5,678 nt of DNA. Origin: Streptomyces roseochromogenus subsp. oscitans DS 12.976. GTDB taxonomy: Bacteria > Actinomycetota > Actinomycetes > Streptomycetales > Streptomycetaceae. The notes under the pieces are model-generated. The model searched no databases. It was not told the DNA's origin and saw nothing but the letters and a program-made list of their open reading frames with translations. The position numbers and the translations under genes are program-made. Shown here in pieces: positions 1 through 5,305 of this stretch (position 1 is its first letter; each line of letters begins with the position of its first letter). The stretch is from positions 949,258-954,935 of the forward strand of contig NZ_CM002285.1 of the NCBI RefSeq assembly GCF_000497445.1, read 5' to 3'.

Positions 1-1
1 G

Positions 2-508
2 GCCGCGGCCGGGGTGACCGTGCTGCTGCACCGTGGCGGTTCCCCGGACCAGGCGCGGGTGACGGACTCGACGGGGCGGGTGGTCGTCAAGGTGCCGGCG
101 GGCTGGAGCCACGAGCTGCGGGACTCCGGCTGGGACCCGAGCGCGCTGGGGCTCGCCAAGGGACACGAACCGGGTCTGGTGGTCGCCGACGACCTGTCCC
201 GGTGGCCCGATCTGGGAGCGGGCGTGGACGGCGTGTTCGTCGGGGTCAGCGAGCACGGCGATGTCAGCGCGAAGGTGAAGGCCCTCGCGCACTCCGGCTG
301 CCGCTTCTCCGGCAGCCGGAGTTTCGCCGACGCCGACTGGCACGGTCTGGTGCGGGCCTGGAGCGGCTGCCCGGACGGCGGCTCGGTCACCGAGTCCGCG
401 CTGAACCCGGCGGACGGCGCCGCACAGCCTCAGGTGTACGTACAGGTGCGCGAGCGGGGCGACAAGGACGCGACCGAGGACATACTCCGTTCGCTGAGCG
501 TGACCTGA
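2..508 (+). CDS. C-terminal part of an unrecognised, probably surface-exposed protein (5' truncated)
   Basis: The frame is open from the window edge to a TGA at 506-508. An internal GTG at 14 has no Shine-Dalgarno sequence in the few bases before it, so I take this as the 3' end of a longer gene. The first visible residues (AAAGVTVLL) could be the end of a membrane helix. The rest is a soluble domain of about 155 residues that opens with VVVKVPAGW and contains DSGWDPSALGL, FVGVS and QVYVQV. Two cysteines (codons 299-301 and 368-370) could form a disulfide outside the cell. The ending DATEDILRSLSVT resembles the close of alpha/beta domains found in Streptomyces membrane proteins, some of which follow a Ser/Thr kinase and a membrane helix. 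That link is recollection and is not supported by any kinase motif here. The coding call is firm; the function is unknown. Confidence 0.72.
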   Translation, partial: AAAGVTVLLHRGGSPDQARVTDSTGRVVVKVPAGWSHELRDSGWDPSALGLAKGHEPGLVVADDLSRWPDLGAGVDGVFVGVSEHGDVSAKVKALAHSGCRFSGSRSFADADWHGLVRAWSGCPDGGSVTESALNPADGAAQPQVYVQVRERGDKDATEDILRSLSVT

Positions 509-530
509 CGGGCGCCTGCCTTCGGTCACG
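499..530 (+). terminator. Weak candidate hairpin at the 3' end of the first gene
   Basis: CGTGACC (499-505) and GGTCACG (524-530) can form a perfect 7-bp stem around an 18-base loop that includes the stop codon. No T-run follows. Because the left arm lies in coding sequence, this could be chance; a terminator role is a guess. Confidence 0.22.
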
Positions 531-556
531 ACGGGGAACAAATCCCTGCGTGTGCC

Positions 557-582
557 GAACTTTTCCGGGGCTGCGCGCATCG
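557..582 (+). promoter_or_regulatory. Candidate ECF-sigma-type promoter for the DUF4232 lipoprotein gene
   Basis: GAACTTTT starting at 557 resembles the GGAAC -35 element read by ECF sigma factors, and GCATCGG lies about 18 bases further on, where a -10 would sit. The spacing is slightly long and the -10 match is loose. No housekeeping TTGACA/TANNNT pair is visible in the gap, which makes this the best available candidate for the gene at 661, but it is weak. Confidence 0.2.
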
Positions 583-612
583 GAGTGTGATGACGGCGCA
601 CTCGGTGCCGTA

Positions 613-634
613 GGCACGCGGTCCATCGCGTGCC
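613..634 (+). promoter_or_regulatory. Perfect inverted repeat in the leader of the DUF4232 lipoprotein gene
   Basis: GGCACGCG (613-620) and CGCGTGCC (627-634) form a perfect 8-bp dyad with a 6-base spacer, ending 10 bases before the AGGAG ribosome-binding site. Another GTGCC at 605-609 can compete for the GGCAC at 613-617, so two alternative hairpins exist. It could be an operator or an mRNA structure that controls translation or stability. The dyad is seen directly; the role is inferred. Confidence 0.4.
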
Positions 635-644
635 ATGACCAACC

Positions 645-649
645 AGGAG
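645..649 (+). promoter_or_regulatory. Ribosome-binding site AGGAG that decides the start at 661
   Basis: AGGAG lies 11 bases before the ATG at 661, a little far but usable. A TTG at 652 would be too close, while the GTG at 664 would be further away. The site also argues against the in-frame upstream extension. Confidence 0.5.
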
Positions 650-660
650 TGTTGAGCGCC

Positions 661-1350
661 ATGGTGTACACCCCCCGGTCCGCGCGGCACGGGGCCCTGC
701 TCGTGGGCACGGTCACCGTGCTGGGCCTCCTGTCCGCCTGTGGCAACAGCCACGACGTCCACAGCAACCCGCCGGTCACGGACTCGGGTACGGCCGCGCC
801 GGCGACGGGCGGCACGACGAGCCCGACGTCCGCCGGCTCCGCCCCGGCCTCGGCACCCGCCGGCGCCTCCTCGTCCTCCACCCCGCAGACGTCCCCCTCC
901 GCCGGCGGCGGTGGCGGCACGGTCCCGGCGAGCGCCCGCTGCCACACCTCGGAGCTGAGCGCCTCGGTGGGCCGTAACGACCCGGGCGCCGGCCAGGAGA
1001 AGTTCCCGGTCGTCCTCACCAACAAGTCCGGCCGTACCTGCACTCTGCGCGGCTTTCCGGGCGCGGCGTTCGTGAACGGCGCCGGAACCCAGCTCGGCCC
1101 CGACCCCAGGCGTGAGTCGGGCTCCGCGACGACGATCACCCTCAGGCCCGGGCAGAGTGCCTGGGCCGGGCTGACATACTCCAACCCCGGCATCAGCGGC
1201 GCCAAGACGGCCACCCCGGCCGCCCTGCTGGTCACGCCGCCCGACGAGCGGGACGCGCTCAGGGTCGCGTGGTCGGGCGGATCGGTGCCCGTGTCCGGGA
1301 ACTCCTCGACCGTCTTCCTGTCGGTGCTCAGCCCCGGCACCGCTCCCTGA
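661..1350 (+). CDS. Secreted lipoprotein with a DUF4232 domain
   Basis: A 229-residue surface lipoprotein of unknown function. The N-terminus has a basic stretch (R6, R9), a hydrophobic core (residues 12-24) and the lipobox L24-S25-A26-C27, so signal peptidase II would release a mature protein lipidated on Cys27. Residues 28-93 are a Ser/Thr/Pro/Ala/Gly linker that probably spans the cell wall. The domain from Cys94 to the end has the DUF4232 features: CHTSELSASVG, a FPVVLTNKSG strand, C127 in GRTCTLRGFPG, and LRPGQSAWAGLTY. Cys94 and Cys127 probably form a disulfide. The reading frame is open back to 202, overlapping the previous gene, but the lipoprotein signal and the RBS place the start at 661. 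A candidate promoter and a leader hairpin lie upstream, and a strong terminator follows, so it looks monocistronic. The family has no established biochemical role; lipoprotein export is the firm part. Confidence 0.93.
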   Translation: MVYTPRSARHGALLVGTVTVLGLLSACGNSHDVHSNPPVTDSGTAAPATGGTTSPTSAGSAPASAPAGASSSSTPQTSPSAGGGGGTVPASARCHTSELSASVGRNDPGAGQEKFPVVLTNKSGRTCTLRGFPGAAFVNGAGTQLGPDPRRESGSATTITLRPGQSAWAGLTYSNPGISGAKTATPAALLVTPPDERDALRVAWSGGSVPVSGNSSTVFLSVLSPGTAP

Positions 1351-1402
1351 CCTGCCGTTACACCCCGTCTGACCTACCACAAGACCCCCGAAAGACGCCC
1401 GA

Positions 1403-1438
1403 GAACCCCGCTGCCCCACGCCCCGGGCAGCGGGGTTC
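1403..1438 (+). terminator. Strong intrinsic-type hairpin terminator after the DUF4232 gene
   Basis: A perfect 14-bp stem pairs 1403-1416 (GAACCCCGCTGCCC) with 1425-1438 (GGGCAGCGGGGTTC) around an 8-base loop, 53 bases after the stop. No T-run follows, which is usual for Streptomyces terminators. It separates the lipoprotein gene from the deacetylase gene. Confidence 0.85.
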
Positions 1439-1468
1439 GTCATGACCGCGCCACAACTGTCACAGGAC

Positions 1469-1495
1469 GGCAACAGCGCCCTCCGGCCCCGATCT
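1469..1495 (+). promoter_or_regulatory. Weak SigE-like promoter candidate for the deacetylase-like gene
   Basis: GGCAAC (1469-1474) resembles the GCAAC -35 used by the cell-envelope stress sigma factor SigE of Streptomyces. CGATCTTT begins at 1490, about where a -10 would lie, but it matches CGTC poorly. Cell-wall enzymes are typical SigE targets, which is the only further argument. A small hairpin (GGCCC 1543-1547 with GGGCC 1553-1557) precedes the RBS. Nothing else is evident between 1439 and 1580. Confidence 0.18.
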
Positions 1496-1580
1496 TTCTT
1501 CCGCCTCCCGTCATCGAACCCGTCGACCCACACCGGCGAGCAGGCCCAGCAGGGGCCGTGACAGGAAATCGGGGAGCAAG

Positions 1581-2816
1581 ATGAGCGGGATCTCACGCAG
1601 GCGAGTGCTGACGGCGGGCGCAGCCGCGGGCGCCCTGGGCACGCTGGCCGCGTGCTCCTCCGGCACCGGCCTCTCGGTCGACGGCCCGGCGGACGGCGAC
1701 GGCACCGCCCAGGCCGAGGCGAAGCCGATCGGTGACGGCTCCACCGCCGACACCGGCGCCCAGCCGCACCAGCCGACGCCCGAGCGGCTGAAGCCGGGCC
1801 AGAAGCCCCCACAGTTCGTGGTGTTCTCCTGGGACGGCGCGGGCGAGATCAGCAACCAGCTGTTCTCCCGGTTCCGCAAGGTGGCCGCCGACCACGGCGC
1901 CAAGATGACGTTCTTCCTCAGCGGCATCTACGCCCTGCCCGAGTCCAAGAAGCACCTGTACCGCCCGCCGCAGCACCCGGTCGGCGCCTCGGCCATCGGC
2001 TACCTCGCCGACCGGCACATCCACGCCACCCTCCAGCAGATACGGGCGGCCTGGCTGGAGGGCCATGAGATAGGCACGCACTTCAACGGGCACTTCTGCG
2101 GCGCGGACGGCGTGCGCAACTGGTCCCCGGCCGAGTGGCGCAGCGAGATCGAGCAGGCCAAGAGCTTTGTCACGCAGTGGAAGACCAACACCGGCTTCAC
2201 GGACCTCGACCCGCTCCCCTTCGACTACGACAAGGAGCTGATCGGCGGCCGCACGCCCTGCCTGGAGGGCCAGTCCAACCTGCTGCCCACGGCCGCGGCC
2301 CTCGGCTGGAAGTACGACGCCAGCTCCCCCGGCGGACTGCAGATCTGGCCGGGCAAGGTGCAGGGCGGGAAGATCTGGGACTTCCCGCTGCAGTCCATCC
2401 CGTTCCCGGGGCACAAGTTCCCGGTGCTGTCGATGGACTACAACATGATGTTCAACCAGTCCGGCGGCAACCCGAACGGCGACCGCGCCCAGTTCGACGT
2501 CTGGCGTTCCCAGGCCCGCGACGCCTATGTCGCCGGTTTCCAGCGGGCGTACACGACCAACCGCGCGCCGTTCTTCATCGGCAACCACTTCGAGCGCTGG
2601 AACGGCGGCATCTACATGGACGCCGTCGAGGAGGCGATCGGGAAGATGGCCGCGTACGGCGAGGACGTGCGCTTCGTGTCGTTCAAGCAGCTCGTGCACT
2701 GGCTGGAGGCACAGGACCCGGCGGTGCTGCGCAAGCTCCGCACCCTGATTCCCGGGCAGTCCCCGCTGGGCGGCTGGGCGGAGTTCCTGGGCACAGCGGG
2801 CAGCCGGTCGTCCTGA
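1581..2816 (+). CDS. Tat-exported lipoprotein with a polysaccharide-deacetylase-like (NodB/CE4-type) domain
   Basis: The product has 411 residues. The N-terminus carries a twin-arginine motif (S5-R6-R7-R8-V9-L10), a hydrophobic stretch and a lipobox L22-A23-A24-C25, so it is probably exported folded by Tat and lipidated on Cys25. A linker runs to about residue 75, followed by the catalytic-type domain. Motif 1 is F-S-W84-D85-G. Motif 2 is GHEIGTHFNGH, with metal ligands H167 and H171. R224-T-P-C matches motif 3, and GNH336 is a likely late-motif His. Family members remove acetyl groups from GlcNAc-type sugars in chitin, peptidoglycan or exopolysaccharide with a divalent metal. Here the metal set (D85, H167, H171) is kept, but the usual base, the first Asp of TFDDG, aligns with Trp84. 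Activity is therefore uncertain; it could be an altered enzyme or a binding protein. GGGGAG (1571-1576) is the RBS, 4 bases before ATG. The gene follows a strong terminator and runs towards the lectin protein gene. Confidence 0.92.
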   Translation: MSGISRRRVLTAGAAAGALGTLAACSSGTGLSVDGPADGDGTAQAEAKPIGDGSTADTGAQPHQPTPERLKPGQKPPQFVVFSWDGAGEISNQLFSRFRKVAADHGAKMTFFLSGIYALPESKKHLYRPPQHPVGASAIGYLADRHIHATLQQIRAAWLEGHEIGTHFNGHFCGADGVRNWSPAEWRSEIEQAKSFVTQWKTNTGFTDLDPLPFDYDKELIGGRTPCLEGQSNLLPTAAALGWKYDASSPGGLQIWPGKVQGGKIWDFPLQSIPFPGHKFPVLSMDYNMMFNQSGGNPNGDRAQFDVWRSQARDAYVAGFQRAYTTNRAPFFIGNHFERWNGGIYMDAVEEAIGKMAAYGEDVRFVSFKQLVHWLEAQDPAVLRKLRTLIPGQSPLGGWAEFLGTAGSRSS

Positions 2817-2957
2817 CCGGTCCACGACGGTCTGCTGTCCGGCCGCAGGCTGGGCGGGCGACCTGGATGATTTGCTTGCGACGCTCGACGGGAGTTCGGC
2901 GGCCGATCTGCTGGTGCTGACGCGGGACGGCGACCGGTCACGGCCAGGGCCTGTCCG

Positions 2958-2975
2958 GCGGATCACGCGGATCAC
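2958..2975. repeat. Tandem direct repeat GCGGATCAC x2
   Basis: GCGGATCAC occurs twice head to tail (2958-2966 and 2967-2975), straddling the inner end of the left arm of the palindromic element. It may be a transposase-binding subsite or a slippage product. Confidence 0.55.
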
Positions 2976-3003
2976 AGTGACGGCGCCTCATCACCGCAGG
3001 CGA

Positions 3004-3025
3004 GCGGGGGCGGGCCGGCCCCCGC
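3004..3025. repeat. Internal GC hairpin of the palindromic element
   Basis: GCGGGGGC (3004-3011) and GCCCCCGC (3018-3025) form a perfect 8-bp stem with a 6-base loop, nested inside the longer palindrome. With the outer 21-bp stem it gives a strong double hairpin that could work as a bidirectional terminator. Confidence 0.55.
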
Positions 3026-3183
3026 GTCCGCGACAGGATCCGCCGGACAGGCCCTGGGTCGAAGAGCCTCGGCCCGGCGGCCCGGTTCGCCGTCGAGCAC
3101 GCGCCGTGCCCGGTGCTGCCGGGGTGGCCGGAACCGGCCCCAGGGCCCGGCACGATTCCGCCACCACCGCCCACCACCCCGAG

Positions 3184-5025
3184 TCACCGGCGGTGGCGCC
3201 CGTCCCCGTACCCGCCGTAGCCCCCGCCGCCGTCACCGCAGTAGTACGGGTACGCGGAGCAGGGGTCGAACGTGGCGGACGGTGTGGGCGCCGGGGCGGA
3301 GGTGGTCGCCGTCGGGGCCGACGGGGCGGTGGTCCTGGAGGCCTTGGGGGTGGGCGTCGCCGCAGGGGTCGTCCGGTGTGGGGTGGGCGTCGGCGACGGG
3401 GTGCCGTCACCGTCCCAGTTGACGTTCTGCATCTGGAGGTCGGGCTTGGCGGTGTCGACGCCCCAGCGCTGGGCGGCGCCGGGGGCGCGGTCCTTGAGCA
3501 CCAGGGCGCCGGAGCCGTCGGTGGCGGCCGGGGTGAGGGCCAGCTCCTGGTTCCAGCGGGGTATCAGGGTGCCCTGGAGGGTGAAGTCGTAGCGGATGTT
3601 CCGCGCGGCCTGCCCGGTGGCCGAGCAGGGGGCGAGGCGGACCGAGTAGCCGAGGTGGGAGTCCAGGCACAGGTCGGGCGCGGAGGAGTTGCGCAGCAGT
3701 CCGTCGGTCTCGTACGTCCACTGCTGGCTGGGTGTCGCGGAGCAGGCGGCGAGTTCGGTCTCGGCGCCCTCGACGGCCTTCTGCCCGACGACGCCGATGC
3801 ACAGCCCGGAGGCGAGATTGTGCAGCCGGCCGTGCACGGCGCCCTGACCGGCCGCGCTCGCCCCGGCCCAGGACGCGCCGGGATTCTTGGTGTCCTTGCC
3901 CGGCGCCGGCGAGGACCCGCCGCCCCCGGCCGGGGCCGCGCCGTGGCCGGAACCGAGCACCGACCACAGCACCAGGGGTACGACGACCAGACCGCTCACG
4001 GTGACGACGGCCAGGGCGAGATGGCGCCGCCTGGCACGCCGGGCACGGGCGGCACGACGGGCCGAGCGGCCGCACACGACGGTTTCCCCACCGCCGGCCG
4101 ACGCTTCGGCTACGGCGGGCCCGGCGGCGTGGGAGGAGCCGCGCCGGCGTGGCGTCCCAGTGGCCGGGAAGGCCTCGTCGGGCAGGGGCGCGGCGACCGG
4201 GGGTGGTGGAGCCGGTTCGGTCGGCTGCTCGGCGCGGGTGGCCCGGGACTCCGCATAGGCTTGGGCGGCCCAGCCCAGGACCGCCTCGGCGAGGGCGAGC
4301 CCAAGTCCCTTGTTGAACGCGGTGAGTTGGTCTGCGGTGCGGCTGCAGTGGCCGCAACCGTCCAGATGCCGGCGCAGGTCCGGGTCGATGTCGACGCCGC
4401 CGCGCCGGAACGTCACGTCGAGCATGCGCAGATAGCGCCGGCACTCGGTGTCGGGGGCGAGTTCACGGTGGACCTGGAGGCACTCCTCGCGCAGCCGCTC
4501 CCGGCCCCTGCGCAGTTCGACGCGGGCGTCCTCCTCGTCCAGGCCGAGCAGGGCGGCGGGTACGGCGAGCGGTTCCGCCTCGACTTCCGTGTGCCACAGC
4601 ACGGCACGGCTGGTCGGGGGCACCCGCTGGAACGCCCGGGACAGCTGACGCCGGCCGGGTGGCGGCAGCAGCCGGGCGGCGGCCCGCTCGCCGGCGGCGC
4701 CGGACCGCAGCTCCGGGTGGAGGAGTTCGCGGCGGCCGTCGGTGTCCCACTCGGCGGCGATCCGGCGGACGGCGACCAGCACCTCGGGCCGCCAGGCGGC
4801 GGTCGGGCCGTTCTGCCGTAGAGACTCACCGAAGAGCCGGGTGAACGCGGCGGTGGTGAGCATGCCGGCGGCACGGGTCCCGTCCGTGCACAACCGGGCG
4901 TAGGCGAAGGCCGCTTCCCAGTGCCGGTCGAGGAGTTCACCGACGGGATGGAGCGCCGGTGTCCCTCCCGTCCACTTCTTCAGCTCGGCACTCAGTCGTT
5001 CGTCCGACGGGCCTGCCTCGTTCAC
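3184..5025 (-). CDS. Membrane protein: sigma-like N-terminus, zinc-finger motif, TM helix, extracellular ricin-type lectin domain
   Basis: A 613-residue one-pass membrane protein. Residues 31-100 resemble a degenerate sigma region 2. Residues 129-186 (SRAFQRVPPTSRAVLW, then LDEEDARVELRRGRERLREE) resemble ECF sigma region 4. H220-LDG-C224-GH-C227 is the HxxxCxxC signature of zinc-binding anti-sigma factors. An acidic/Pro linker and an Arg-rich stretch (320-334) precede a helix at 336-357; by the positive-inside rule the N-terminus is cytoplasmic and the rest outside. Residues 398-523 form a ricin-type beta-trefoil with Q434-x-W436 and Q519-x-W521 motifs and likely disulfides C409-C428 and C453-C467. 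A Pro/Thr/Ser tail follows, ending in CSAYPYYC and a Gly/Tyr-rich end. GTG at 5025 is the start, with GGAGG 9 bases upstream. Likely role: sensing or binding glycans outside and signalling inside. Whether it binds DNA, RNA polymerase or a sigma factor is unknown. Confidence 0.88.
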   Translation of the reverse strand: MNEAGPSDERLSAELKKWTGGTPALHPVGELLDRHWEAAFAYARLCTDGTRAAGMLTTAAFTRLFGESLRQNGPTAAWRPEVLVAVRRIAAEWDTDGRRELLHPELRSGAAGERAAARLLPPPGRRQLSRAFQRVPPTSRAVLWHTEVEAEPLAVPAALLGLDEEDARVELRRGRERLREECLQVHRELAPDTECRRYLRMLDVTFRRGGVDIDPDLRRHLDGCGHCSRTADQLTAFNKGLGLALAEAVLGWAAQAYAESRATRAEQPTEPAPPPPVAAPLPDEAFPATGTPRRRGSSHAAGPAVAEASAGGGETVVCGRSARRAARARRARRRHLALAVVTVSGLVVVPLVLWSVLGSGHGAAPAGGGGSSPAPGKDTKNPGASWAGASAAGQGAVHGRLHNLASGLCIGVVGQKAVEGAETELAACSATPSQQWTYETDGLLRNSSAPDLCLDSHLGYSVRLAPCSATGQAARNIRYDFTLQGTLIPRWNQELALTPAATDGSGALVLKDRAPGAAQRWGVDTAKPDLQMQNVNWDGDGTPSPTPTPHRTTPAATPTPKASRTTAPSAPTATTSAPAPTPSATFDPCSAYPYYCGDGGGGYGGYGDGRHRR

Positions 5026-5034
5026 GACTGCATT

Positions 5035-5039
5035 CCTCC
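5035..5039 (-). promoter_or_regulatory. Ribosome-binding site of the lectin membrane protein gene
   Basis: GGAGG on the minus strand ends 9 bases before the GTG at 5025. An ATG at 5033-5031 is only one base from it and opens a 3-codon frame whose TGA overlaps the GTG, so GTG is the real start. Confidence 0.8.
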
Positions 5040-5060
5040 AGACGTGATAACGGAATTAGT

Positions 5061-5078
5061 CCATACCAAGCAGTATGG
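5061..5078. promoter_or_regulatory. Inverted repeat CCATAC-N6-GTATGG, probable operator
   Basis: A perfect 6-bp dyad with a 6-base spacer sits 36-53 bases upstream of the GTG start of the lectin membrane protein gene, near where its promoter should be. The form suits a dimeric HTH repressor or activator. An overlapping stretch at 5057-5068 matches the core DasR site TGGTCTAGACCA at 9 of 12 positions. The binding protein is unknown. Confidence 0.45.
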
Positions 5079-5211
5079 GAAGGTGGTGAGGCTGCTCGGA
5101 CGTCCACCTGAGGCGGCTCTTTTGAAGCGTGGGGGGTGTACGGGGAGCGGCCTGGCGCATACGTCGGGAAATGCGATGTGCCAGCGCGCCGACAGCGCAC
5201 ACCTTTGCACA

Positions 5212-5262
5212 GCCGCACACGCCCGAACAAGGGATCTTTCGATTATCGACAGTGTGTGCGGC
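5212..5262. promoter_or_regulatory. Spaced inverted repeat enclosing the palindrome TCGATTATCGA
   Basis: GCCGCACAC (5212-5220) and GTGTGCGGC (5254-5262) form a perfect 9-bp inverted repeat with 33 bases between. Inside lies the AT-rich palindrome TCGATTATCGA (5239-5249), which contains GATAAT on the minus strand, a plausible -10 for the lectin protein gene. No convincing -35 is visible. The symmetry is certain; the role is inferred. Confidence 0.35.
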
Positions 5263-5278
5263 GGTTCTTTATTGACTC

Positions 5279-5294
5279 GGATTCAGGTGAATCC
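5279..5294. promoter_or_regulatory. Palindrome GGATTCAGGTGAATCC, operator or + strand terminator
   Basis: A 7-bp dyad with a 2-base centre lies 11 bases beyond the stop of the AraC-family gene. On the + strand it can form a 6-bp stem with a 4-base loop followed by TTTTCTT, the form of a factor-independent terminator. On the minus strand the order is reversed, so it is a poor terminator for the AraC-family gene. It may instead be a regulator binding site. Confidence 0.4.
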
Positions 5295-5305
5295 TTTTCT
5301 TCCCC

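Larger units (their letters stand above)
2944..3057. mobile_element. MITE-like palindromic element with long terminal inverted repeats
   Basis: The outer arms are perfect 21-bp inverted repeats, 2944-2964 and 3037-3057, with the core GCCTGTCCGGCGGATC. The interior is about 72 bases and has no coding capacity. Inside lie a tandem repeat and a GC hairpin. It interrupts a broken Usp-like gene. The element proper may be 2949-3052 (104 bp, 16-bp arms), flanked by CCAGG and CCTGG as an imperfect 5-bp target duplication. That reading restores the host frame on excision. The end sequence resembles repeats and insertion-sequence ends common in Streptomyces, from memory. No transposase is present, so movement would need one supplied from elsewhere. 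It could also end transcription from both sides between the convergent genes. Confidence 0.6.
2857..3220 (+). pseudogene. Remnant of a universal-stress-protein-like gene, split by a palindromic insertion
   Basis: Two fragments in different + frames look like the C-terminal part of a UspA-type protein. The left one, from about 2857 to 2949, reads DLDDLLATLDG, then ADLLVLTRDGDRSRPG. The right one, from 3059, reads SKSLGPAARFAVEHAPCPVL, then WPEPAPG; ARxxxxHAPCPVL is the typical end of Usp domains. The palindromic element lies exactly between them. Aligning CCAGGG (2944-2949) with CCTGGG (3053-3058) and dropping 109 bases gives one frame reading DRSRPG-SKSLGPAARF, because 109 is 1 modulo 3, the needed shift. 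The 5' part is absent: the deacetylase gene stops at 2816 and only about 70 recognisable residues remain of a domain of about 140. The right frame runs to TAG at 3218-3220, overlapping the end of the convergent gene, but recognisable sequence ends near 3172. The Usp assignment rests on motif memory. Confidence 0.62.

Noticed and set aside
202..660. Upstream extension of the DUF4232 reading frame
   Set aside because: It would overlap the preceding gene for 300 bases and bury the lipoprotein signal peptide; an RBS supports the start at 661.
526..1812. Long minus-strand open frames opposite the DUF4232 gene
   Set aside because: Low-complexity Arg/Gly/Pro/Ala translation, crossing a strong terminator and overlapping two well-supported + genes; typical antisense shadow in high-GC DNA.
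1593..2975. 460-codon minus-strand frame opposite the deacetylase-like gene
   Set aside because: It mirrors the codon third-position bias of the real gene and shows no recognisable domain.
3121..3141. GC hairpin (GGCCG-GAAC-CGGCC) as terminator for the lectin protein gene
   Set aside because: The short 5-bp stem lies within the Usp-like relic and is of a kind expected by chance at this GC; the larger palindrome at 2944-3057 is a better candidate.
2872..4821. 649-codon + frame over the lectin membrane protein gene
   Set aside because: Gly/Arg/Ala-rich and antisense to a gene with clear domains. Only its first 25 or so codons look protein-like, and these are assigned to the Usp relic.
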